31,045 nucleotides of DNA from Ascoidea tarda (nom. inval.). Lineage: Eukaryota; Ascomycota; Saccharomycetes; Ascoideales; Ascoideaceae. The position numbers were made by a program, and so were the translations under genes. Position 1 is the stretch's first letter; every line of letters starts with the position of its first letter. The notes under the pieces are model-generated. The model did not search any database and had not been told where the DNA came from. It saw only the letters and a program-made list of their open reading frames with translations. Shown in pieces: positions 9,801 through 18,176 of this stretch. The stretch lies in assembly GCA_030560485.1 (NCBI GenBank), contig JAKTTS010000143.1, positions 1-31,045 of the forward strand. Reading direction: 5' to 3'.

Positions 9801-10919
9801 CAAAGTGAATTGGTTCAATCATTTTTAAAAAAAAGTGAAATTTTAGATGGAGAAAGTGATCCAATGATATCTGACGATTTAGGTATATCAAAAAATTTGC
9901 ATTTTTTTAATGTCCCAGTAATAGATCGTTCACTAATATCTTTGATGAGCGAGTTCCGAATTACTACATCTTCTGATTTGAATGCTTTGCTTCGATTCAT
10001 AGGCGGAATTCATTACATTCTTCCTTCTCTCGATGATACAGATCTGGAGGATGATCATAATGATTCACCGATTGGAAATAATAATCGTAATCATTTCATT
10101 AATCGTTCAAGACAAAACTTTATATCCAGCAATAGTAGCTTCTCAAATAGAGAACATAGAAACAATTCAAACGGCAGAAGTGATAGTGCAAAATCATTAG
10201 ATTCTCGCAGCATAAAAAACTTTTCAACATTGGATGATACAATTAAGAGATACAGAAAATTCTACGACGCATATTATTTGAAAGTTCAGCGGAAACAAAA
10301 AAAAACGTATAAGAGTATAAACGGAAAAAAATACTGGCAACCAATAGCAGAATTAAATAACGAATTTCAAAAGCATGTGCTATTGGTTACCACCAAAACA
10401 AGATTAGGAATGTTCAATCCAAATAAATTAATTTGCAATGCTGGTACAAATTCTATTTTTTCTTTTAATATAGATGAAAATAATTCATTATTAGAAATAC
10501 TAGATGTAGACCATGGTGGTCGAATGGAAGAGCTTACCGCAGCAAATCGAATATCAATTTCAATCTTGATACCGGATTTATCTGCAATTGTCATTGCAAC
10601 TCAATCAGGCGTAATTTCGGTTTTCAGATTAACTACATTCAGAGGATTGTATGGGTTTCGGCAAGAGTTAATTTTTCCAAACGTTTATAAAACATCAATC
10701 AAAGGACATGGAATGCTCAAATCAATAAGTGGACTAGCTGTAAGAAAGGTCGGATTCAGCGATAGCTATGTTGATATGAATGATAATGCGCAGCGAAAAA
10801 ATGGAAGTTATTCGCAAGACAAATATTTCATATATGTTACTTATATCAATGGGGAAACACTATGCTATGAAATATACGCGGAGGAAGATAAGCTGATTCT
10901 TAATTCATTAATTATATAA
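6888..10919 (+). CDS. CRT10: Crt10-like WD-repeat-type protein
   Basis: Probable member of the Crt10 family, which in S. cerevisiae affects transcription of ribonucleotide reductase genes. From ATG 6888 the product is 1343 aa, against about 957 aa in S. cerevisiae. Recognisable pieces are beta-propeller-like: LAVTTDDGRILIWFTDIL (about 8715-8770), LRVGLSAWSIDFHNKYN with IAVGDNSKTITLFYLA (about 8945-9050), and LHIAATAIFGELVIFEFK (about 9325-9385). These are separated by acidic and asparagine-rich inserts. The first 250 residues are Gly/Ser/Asp/Asn-rich and lack obvious homology. Base composition falls from GC-rich at the 5' end to very AT-rich in the middle. The family call rests on the SAW-x-ID...IAVGDN-type segments and overall architecture; another WD-like protein is possible. 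Confidence 0.7.
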   Translation: MFLNATKEQDENHKLRFECLLTFINVDRRVVPLGQNTGTGSGRGPSGSSSTNGSSLPYSYRRGNSLRSSDSIRPGDFGGGFSDDNASDSGGPGGRNSPEHGYVHNLRLLGAQGFTASPGANTERTTQLTNFNGDEDDSPTSNNANGPDSNFQNNFFGDFFSNQDDDNNSTDPNANQNNQPRRTESDNSELGIFPYLLNSMLASNLLPQSNVSEDFDGLFRDLNHLNSDNDDNHNYPNADAEAASSQNNIIGNDDRFFEYVFADKNINIQKKKDYLLKKLARLRPYNCHNDNDDDNDNDNDNDNDNNNNNNNTKNNNNDYYSKDPNDAYIKFNYRNDCFFNHLNNEEFMNGINISNLNKIHEVSFSPHFAVKSQPGSKFNFDNKFSSLNIKFLGKRKINFSTDNYMFYNSFDPHNTRDTTNSNTTNVPNDDNNNNNNNNNINNNPPINLNMTDNTNINLNRENNPPITRRFNDNLNNNINNDTFLRSQPNINNDVFEETSNLLHNTTPPNDSNFVSEDNYTNFKYKGNLLSASKKYSNVMFYAIKSEIFILGINEVTGLPLKHPLLRFNTIPYDRNNQEQFMRDRLAAINYSFPYSINCLKVSTFLDREVLAVTTDDGRILIWFTDILLERSNCFIRDYIDKKANDRLKNLNSFSNSPRINLEFTDQFNHSNTSNKEDLFHNHPNFQLRVGLSAWSIDFHNKYNMIAVGDNSKTITLFYLATEHSEATFYAVTTNELMHNIPDISFINNDEEDDDDDNEYYDNDDDNEYWDNNNQDSNSDKKNSGSFTNYENGKKKNIHSRLKSSPVSSMLNVTLHIAATAIFGELVIFEFKMQKVFGPRGPNYLDLLNFCLTHNIDFDENIGVADLTSDSIEINTDNQHEIYETGEEIQTEPSSVSSVSSDERNNTDDRQKLFQKMKKLSKLRFSRVKFSTPTIISRQVLDEDGWTVNTINKKYFKKVGSLNLLLGDTCIDQSELVQSFLKKSEILDGESDPMISDDLGISKNLHFFNVPVIDRSLISLMSEFRITTSSDLNALLRFIGGIHYILPSLDDTDLEDDHNDSPIGNNNRNHFINRSRQNFISSNSSFSNREHRNNSNGRSDSAKSLDSRSIKNFSTLDDTIKRYRKFYDAYYLKVQRKQKKTYKSINGKKYWQPIAELNNEFQKHVLLVTTKTRLGMFNPNKLICNAGTNSIFSFNIDENNSLLEILDVDHGGRMEELTAANRISISILIPDLSAIVIATQSGVISVFRLTTFRGLYGFRQELIFPNVYKTSIKGHGMLKSISGLAVRKVGFSDSYVDMNDNAQRKNGSYSQDKYFIYVTYINGETLCYEIYAEEDKLILNSLII
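7750..7830 (+). repeat. GAT/AAT trinucleotide-rich tract coding for poly-Asp/Asn
   Basis: Imperfect GATAAT and AACAAT units encode alternating Asp and Asn, then poly-Asn, inside the CRT10-like gene. A similar AAT/AAC tract lies at about 8173-8214. Both sit between recognisable segments and look like expanded linkers. Confidence 0.85.
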
Positions 10920-11292
10920 AGTAAAAAAAATCAATGGTTTATAGCAATAGCATTGGTTGTTTTTCTTTTTTTTTTCTTTTTTTTATTGAACAAAATTGTG
11001 CATTCTCGGTATTGCAAAAATTTCGATGCATACTTTGTTAAAATTCTTGTTTTTGAAAAGTGAACATCTATTGGAAAACCAAACTTAGAATATTAAAATA
11101 AAAAAATACATATGAATACTTGATAAGACAAGAAAAGAATTAAAATCGTTTGAATCAATTCCTAAACTAAATATAAATTTTGATATGCATGCACAAATTT
11201 TATTAACCGCAATTTGATAATTCATTATTGTATTTTCTAAACTTTCTGTGCACTTGATTGGACTAAATATCAAATAACACAATGCTGATAAT
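10920..11292. other. Convergent intergenic region, T-rich
   Basis: 373 bp between the ends of the CRT10-like gene and the NDUFB9 homologue. A long T-rich run at about 10959-10985 just after the CRT10 stop probably aids 3'-end formation. No other feature is visible. Confidence 0.5.
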
Positions 11293-11622
11293 CTAAACAT
11301 CAGATGGGTAAGGAGTGTCCAACTTGGGAGGAACAACCCTTTCGTATTTGGTACCTCCTGGTCTTCCAGGAGGAATAATTGGATCAGGATGTCTAAACTC
11401 ATAGAGTAAGGCTTGAGTTTCCCTTATGATTTTGTTTAGTTCTTTTGGATCAGAAACATCTTTATTAATGTCAAACTTTCTTCGGAGCTCCATGCATTGT
11501 TGTCTGTATAAATCTCTTCTGAAAATCCAATTTCTAGCTAGCCTCAAAGATTGAAGATAATAGCTGCAGACCAACTTTCTGTTGGCAGCAGTAAATGGCA
11601 ATGGTAATGGAGCAGAGGACAT
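11293..11622 (-). CDS. NDUFB9: Complex I LYR-type subunit NDUFB9/B22 homologue
   Basis: A 109-aa homologue of the B22 accessory subunit of mitochondrial NADH:ubiquinone oxidoreductase (NDUFB9; NI2M in Yarrowia). Family landmarks in order: RKLVCSYYLQSLRLARNW at the LYR position, YRQQCMELRRKFDINK, the KELNKIIRETQALL helix, HPDPIIPP, then PGGTKYER, matching HPQPYIFP and PGGTSYER in the human protein. The LYR tripeptide itself is degenerate (SYY). In Yarrowia this subunit anchors a mitochondrial acyl carrier protein. Two further in-frame ATGs lie upstream, at 11733 and near 11697, but family alignment favours 11622 (MSSAPLPLPFTAANRK). Its presence implies that the organism keeps complex I. Confidence 0.9.
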   Translation of the reverse strand: MSSAPLPLPFTAANRKLVCSYYLQSLRLARNWIFRRDLYRQQCMELRRKFDINKDVSDPKELNKIIRETQALLYEFRHPDPIIPPGRPGGTKYERVVPPKLDTPYPSDV

Positions 11623-12205
11623 TGTTACTATCGCTTTTGAAGGGAAGTTGAAGGGAAGATGAATAGCAGCTGCAAGCGTTGCAATCAATTCCAGCATCTC
11701 CAAATGCCAAATTATGAAAGACGAAAACCTCATTGGTTTAGTGGATAAATCCGCCCGGTGGGAGAACCAAGAGAAAACCGGCTATCCATGGTGTTCCGTG
11801 AAGCAGGATAACTCCACCCGTGTCTTATATCCGGAGCTGGATCGCGCACCCATTCACGGACGTTTAATATCCGCTCCGGCTGTGTTTTTATTGACATTTT
11901 TCCTAATTGGGAAAAAGCATTTGATTACTGCACTTTCAAACACAATTCATGTTTATTTATAATGTTTCTACATTTATTAATGCTGTGGTTTCCTTTATTT
12001 TCTATTTGATCTGACATTCCTGATCTGTTGTGATCCATTTTGATCTGGATTTTTATTCATCTTTATTTTTTATTTCCTTGATTTGCATCTGGCTTTGGCT
12101 TTTTCACTTTTAGTTTTCTATTTGGACTCAACGAGTAATAGTAATTTATCATAATCTTTGTAGTAAAAGTTTATTTTTTCTCTTCATGAGAATATCATTC
12201 AAATA
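11623..12205. promoter_or_regulatory. Divergent promoter region, NDUFB9 homologue and Bsp1/DUF4045-like gene
   Basis: 583 bp between divergent starts. The NDUFB9 side is comparatively GC-rich (about 11740-11880) and holds a CCAAT box on the minus strand (ATTGG at 11732-11736), 110 bp upstream of the NDUFB9 start. CCAAT is bound by the Hap complex, a known activator of respiratory genes in yeasts. The BSP1 side is AT-rich. A short plus-strand frame at 11714-11962 shows no family features. Confidence 0.5.
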
Positions 12206-15200
12206 ATGGATCTCGATATTTCAAACTATCTTCAGAGTTTAAGAGAATTAAATGATAAAAGGGTCAGAGAAGATGAACAGTTAGCAAGAACATTAGAGGA
12301 AGATATCAGAAAAAGAAAGTCTCACAGTGCGAATCTTTACTCGCATTACAGCAGTCAGTATGGTGAAGAAGATCAAGATCATGGTAAGTATGGTTGACTT
12401 TTGGGTTTTTTTTCATGTCAATTCTATCTGTTTATTCTAACAAAGTGTTATTTTTTTTTCTTTGACTACAGATTCTGACAACTCAATTACTATGTCAGTA
12501 AAGTCTCTCGATCTAGATTTTAATGCTTACAAAAAGTCAATTTTGAAAGACGATACAAATAGCACTAATGACAGTTCAATTGTTAAAAGACAACTGACGA
12601 TCAAAAGATCAAGGGAAGTATACACAAAAAATCGCCGGAAACCATCTTCAAATCTGTCCTTTAACAATACCTTTGATTCAGGTATCGGCAATATTAACAA
12701 TAATAAGGATGTTACAAATGTTAATTTGCAAAACCACGATGCCTATGATGAACAAATGTTGAATTTGTTGTCTCCAATTGCTAGACAATTATCACCTTCA
12801 AAAGCTACTCAACTAAATATTGCAAATGACGGTTATACAAATAATAATCTTAAGATGAACAAACCAAAAATAAATAAAAACAAACCTTTACCTGATATAT
12901 TGGAACATGGGAATTCTATTGACAAAGACTTGTCTTATGAATCTGACAAAGAAAATATTAATTATAACAATAATAATAACAAAAATAATTATAACAACTT
13001 TAATAGCAATTACAACAACGATTCAATCGATTTTTCAAATAGCCCTCTAAAATACCAGTCTGCTTATAATTTTGATAAAATTGAAAACCTCCAAAAAAAA
13101 TTTGATGAAAGTTTATCTTTATTGAAAAATTCTCAAAATTCTCAAAACTCTTTTTCTAATCAAAATAATCCAAATAAAAACCCTTTTAATAAACTACAGT
13201 ATACCATTGATGATTTGGACAATTTAGATAACCTAGACAACTTGGATGAAATCAGGAAAAAAATTGACAGTACCTCTTTTCGTTCCAACTATAATGAAAC
13301 AACCGTTTTGGCTGATATCACAAGCAGTGTTTTGAGAAATTCTGAAAGAAGAGAAAACCGCATTAAAAGTCTTGATCTAAACTTGAATGACGATTTATAT
13401 CCTGAAAATGACTTGAACTCCAATTTTAACAAACCTTTGGCCACTCAAACAAGAAATGAGCCACCAAATGTTTTTTTTAATAGCTCGATTATGAAAAGAT
13501 TGCAAAACTTTTCAACTAAAACTAATTTTGATGAAAAAAATTTTGATTATCAGGAATTTTTAGATTTTAAAAGGAAAAATTCCATCAAAATTGTCCCTGA
13601 ACCTTCTTTTCCTTTAAGCTTATCAAATGATAATCGAAAATCAACCTCTTTTACAATTCATAGTGAGCCTACTCCGAATTATTATGATCAAAATACAAAT
13701 AATGAATATATCAAGGAAAAACCAGTCATTCTGCCCTCTCGAATTATTAATTTGTCTGATGTGGAATCTGATTCGGAATCTGACCTAGAAAATGATTTTA
13801 ATAAAAATAATGAGCTAAATCAATCAGCTTTAAAAAGCTCTTCTGAATCTAAAACCGATAGTGATATTGAAATCTTATCTGTCAATAGCAGTGAAGAAAA
13901 TTCCGATGAAAAATATATGATCAACCCTGATTCGATGGATCTTTTAAGAAAGTTATCTCAAAGATCTGCTAAAATCACATCTAAGAGAAAATTACCACCA
14001 TCACCACCTCCTATGAGTAATTCTTCAAGCAAAACTGAACTGCCTACCAAAATAATTTCAAATGCAACACTGAATTCTAGCTTGCCAATCTCAGAATCTC
14101 ATTTAAACTTGATTTCCAAACTATCTAAGAAATCAGAAGAGTTATTGGGAAAAAACAACACTCAATCTACTTCAGGTCCAACACCAAAAACATTAAATAA
14201 AAACTTGAAAGCTGTTAACAACTCCAAGAAAAACAAACCTGAAAGTGAATCAAGCAAGCTTCTAACTCTATTGAAAAAACATGATGAAAAAATTAAAATG
14301 CAAAAAAAGAATTCTTCTAAAAATATCAACGCTAAAATTTCCATACCTAGTGCTCCAGATTTTAAGGAAGACATTCTTTCAAATCCTAAACCAAAAACAA
14401 CCCCAAAAAAACATTTTATTGATTACAATTCTACAACGGCTACCAAGGCTATGAACGAGCCGGTTTCACAACTGAAAAGTGGTTTCAATGATTTCAATGA
14501 AAGAAGGAATAGATTTGAAAAAATTGGTGAGCTCGTAGATCTTCCAAAAACTCCTCAAAAAAATTATAAAGTTTTTGGCAATTTAAAGGAATTGCCTAGA
14601 GCTAATTCTGACTTCAAGTCAAAAACTACTTCTATGAGCGCATCTCCAGTGAGAAATAATGGTTTTATTACTCCTAAGATGACGTACAGAAGTGTTTCTC
14701 CTTTTAAAACTGATTCTGCTTTTAATAAACAAAATTCAAAATTTACCTCCAATTTGATGAATTTTCAGTCTTCTCCACTGAACGAATTTGAAAAATCTCT
14801 ATCACCAAAGCATCAATCAAATAAGTTAGTTTCTCCACAATCAAGAGTTAAACAAGCAATGGAGTTTTATATGAATTCTGCAGGAAATGCTAATGACTTG
14901 TCTCCTACCATGCAAAACAAAGATGATTTAAGTAATCTTGAAGACAAAGGCTATTTGAATGATGACACACCGGACTTTGTTGCTCGGAAAATCATTAACA
15001 CTCAAAAATTAAATAACAGTAAATTAAAAAATAATTTCAATTCAAATGAGGACTCATCTTTTCTGAAACAAACTGAAAATCAAAGTTTAGATTTACTTCA
15101 AAAGAAGAATTTTTCAAATACAACTGGGATTAGTGGTTTTACTAGAAACAGTACAAAACCTTTGAATATAGTCAATCCAAAAATAATCAACTATAAATAT

Positions 15201-17723
15201 GTTTCTCATGTTCAAAAAACTAATGAAGACAGTGAAAAAAGAAATCATAATCAAAATTCGCCTCGCCGTTCACCTCAGGCTCTCAATTCTTTTAACACTC
15301 CAACTAAATCACCTTTTAATCAAATTGAGGTAATAAATTTAGACGATGAAGATGATGACTGGAGCATCCAAGAGATTTCACCACCTAAACCTAAAAAGTA
15401 TAAAGGTGGTTTTATTTCAAGCGCTATACAAAAAAACAATTCTAGGTCTGCATCTCCATTCAAAAGCAATAGTTTTAACAAATCGACTGACACAAGTTAT
15501 CACGATAGTTTAATTATCGATACTACTGATACATTAGAAGTTTTGCCATTAAAACCAAAAGATAAGGGGTTTTTCATTGCAAGTGCAATTAAAAGAACCC
15601 ACTCATCAAGGCCTTCTCGTAATAACTCCACTGCCGACAGATATATTCCAATGCCCACCGCTGAACATGTTTTATTTGCTGTTGCTGCTGCAAAAGCACC
15701 AGCAATGAAAAAACCAATAGTCAACAAACTGGATTTTCCACCAATTGATAGAAGAACGTACTGGGGATCTCCATCACCACCTAAGAAAAACTTGGAATCA
15801 ATTGCTGAAAAAAATGAGTCTACTAAACCAATGAAAAAAAATGCGAATAGAGCAGACTCAGACGAAAAAAATGATTGGATAAATAGTGCCATGCATGCTT
15901 TTCCTAATCATACTCAACCATCACCTAATAGAGTTGACTCGAAAATACCAAGTAGAGAAGCTAGTCCAACTAGGAGCCATATTGCAAAATTCAACAGAAT
16001 GATTGATCAAGAGAATCAAGAAAAGGATTGGTTAGCCAGCGCTTTGCAAAAATCTCCTGGAAAACACATTACTTCTTTAGATGAATTAAAAAACTTGCAA
16101 GACACATCAATCACTCAAAGTGCTTCAAAGCGTTTTGGATCAATTAAAAATCGAATTAATAATTTCAATGAAATAACAAAATTAAATGAACAGAATGAAG
16201 AAAACGAAGGAAATGAAGTTGAAGAAGAAGTTGTTGCCATACAAGATCAAATTGTTGATCTTAAAGCTATATCATTGAGAAAAACTAACCGAGAGCAAAA
16301 CAAAGTTTCGAATCAAAATTTTACAATTGAAATGCCTAAAGTTTCTTTAAAAAAAGTCGATAAAGATGTTAAGAAAAACACAAAAGATTTTAACTCCGAT
16401 TTTCCGCCAATATTTGCTCAATTAAAAAAAGCACCTTCTTCACCAAAAAAAGTGGATTCTATTCCAGAGGCATTAAACCAAATTAATGTTCTTAGAAAAA
16501 CCTCCATAAAAAAGCTAAGGGAAGATAGTATCCCTGAAGCTATTACTAAAATTAAGAGCTTAAAATCTCCAAAAGAAGTTGAAAAAGACTATGAAGAATT
16601 GCCTGAAGCATTAGAGAAAATTGAAAAATTAAAACCAGCTGTTGTTGTTGAAAAACCTAAAGAAGATGATCCCGAGGCTTTAAAACAATTGAGTAAAATT
16701 GGTGTGAATTTGTTTTCCAGCCATATTGAGTCGAAGGTTGAGAAAAGAAAATCAAAAGGATCAGATGATGGATTGAAAACAATTTTGAAAACCTCAGCTC
16801 ATAAACTAAACAAAACTGAAGGCAAACAGAAAACCAATGAAATAAATCTTGATGAAGAGGTGGACTGGGTCCAAACCGCTAGAAGAAGAAAATCAGTTAT
16901 TGATATTGATGGAATGGTCCGAAAAGATGAAAGCCTTGAAAAGGGTCCAGAATGGGTTGATGCCGCATTATCTAAAAGAAGAACATATTCTCCAATTAAA
17001 GATTTTGGGAATAAATCAAAAGAGGATGATAACAGTCAATCCATTGAATGGGTAGCGGCTGCTAGAACAAGAAAAACCCTTCCACCAGCAACTAAAAATG
17101 ATTCGCCTAGCAAAAATTTTGCCTTTGAAGATGATGAAAACCAAGTTGAGTGGATTTCAAAAGCAAAGTCTAAAAAATCTTCTAACAATTTAAATCATTT
17201 AATGCAGGTGGAAAATAAATCAAACAATTATAAAAAAAATAACGAAAAAGTGGATTGGGTTGATGATGTCAAATCCGGCAAACCAATTGCTAACTTTGCT
17301 AAGGTGAATGATACTGGTCTTGATTCTTTTTCCAACAATTTACGCTCTCCATCAAGCAATAACTCAGAATCGTTGATAAGTTCAATTACGTCTAGCATTT
17401 TTGACATGGACCATACCATGCCTCATAACTATTCCATGAATTCTTTCAATACTTCGATTGCTTCAAACATAGATTTTTCAACTTCAACAGTTGACCAGTT
17501 GCGGGCAAGTCCAAGCAGAATTGACTCAATCAAAAAAAATTTAGCCGATTTTTCTAACAGAAAAATATCAAAATCCTCCCTTCCTGCTTCCACCCAAAGA
17601 ATTCTATCTTTTAGAGTAAGTGGTAAAGCAGGAAATCCTTACAGATCTGATTTTTCAAATATCAGTACCATTGAAGACGATCCTAGTAATGAAACCCTTG
17701 ACTTACATGATTTTGTTCGATAA
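12206..17723 (+). CDS. Large Bsp1-like / DUF4045-like cortical actin-associated protein, two exons
   Basis: Exons 12206-12383 and 12472-17723 give 1809 aa, mostly disordered and rich in Asn, Ser and Lys. The N-terminus (SNYLQSLRELNDKRVREDEQ, then LARTLEEDIRKRKS) resembles both S. cerevisiae Bsp1 (LVNFLSKVEDLNSKRYS) and the head of filamentous-fungal DUF4045 proteins. A LLRKLSQ block with KLPPSPPP and three DSIPEAL/PEAL repeats (about 16450-16700) also match Bsp1 (DSIPEAIKGIQNLKK). Between about 15400 and 17300 nine short motifs of the form G/D/E-F/W-I/V/L-x-x-A recur, like the GFVQSAMMKR and WLESALNRP motifs of DUF4045 proteins. No gelsolin domain is seen. Bsp1 links synaptojanins to actin patches; a similar role is inferred. 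Length is three times that of Bsp1. Confidence 0.65.
12384..12471 (+). other. Spliceosomal intron (88 nt) of the Bsp1/DUF4045-like gene
   Basis: Donor GTAAGT at 12384-12389, branch-site-like TTCTAAC at 12435-12441, a T-rich stretch, and acceptor CAG ending at 12471. Splicing splits a codon (G|AT) and joins EDQDH to DSDNS, placing the 59-residue conserved head in frame with the long second exon. Without splicing the first frame ends after 63 codons. Confidence 0.92.
15400..17300 (+). repeat. Nine degenerate W/F-x-x-x-A protein motifs
   Basis: Coding repeats within exon 2: GGFISSAIQK, GFFIASAIKR, NDWINSAMHA, KDWLASALQK, VDWVQTARRRKS, PEWVDAALSKRR, IEWVAAARTRK, VEWISKAKSKK and VDWVDDVKSGK. The early copies carry G/F or D/W with SA; the later ones carry D/E-W-V/I with a basic tail. 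DNA similarity between copies is low, so they are old or held by selection. Confidence 0.8.
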
Positions 17724-18176
17724 GTTTTCAAACGACTTATTATATTTTGGTTAAAACTTTTAATTTTTTGAATTTTTGATAATATTATTTTATGAATTAC
17801 ACTTGTTTTTTTTAACCGTTTCTGTATCTTTTACTTTTAGACAATTTTTTATTATATTTTGTTTCACATATTTATTTTGTTAATACCCTTTATTTTTATC
17901 TGAATTTTATCATTTTATATACCTTTTTTAATTTGGTTGAAGCTAAGACTTCACTTGAGTTTTACAATGAATAAAATGTTTTTATTTATTATACCTTTAT
18001 TGCAAAAAAAAAGAAAATCTTCTGAGTAATTAATAGAAAAAGTAAAAATCTTTAAAATTTTATAAATAAATAAGAAAAATAATTTTAAAAAAAAATAAAA
18101 AACGCTATTTATATATATCTATAATATATATATTGATATTTATGTTTGAATGTATGTATTAATGTGATAAAAACGA
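17724..18176. other. AT-rich convergent intergenic region
   Basis: 453 bp between the stops of the Bsp1/DUF4045-like gene and PPN1. It is almost entirely A/T, with an ATATAT-rich segment at about 18110-18135 that resembles yeast polyadenylation-efficiency elements. No gene is visible. Confidence 0.5.

Noticed and set aside
11714-11962. 82-codon plus-strand frame between the NDUFB9 homologue and the Bsp1-like gene
   Set aside because: No homology-like pattern; it coincides with the GC rise in a divergent promoter.
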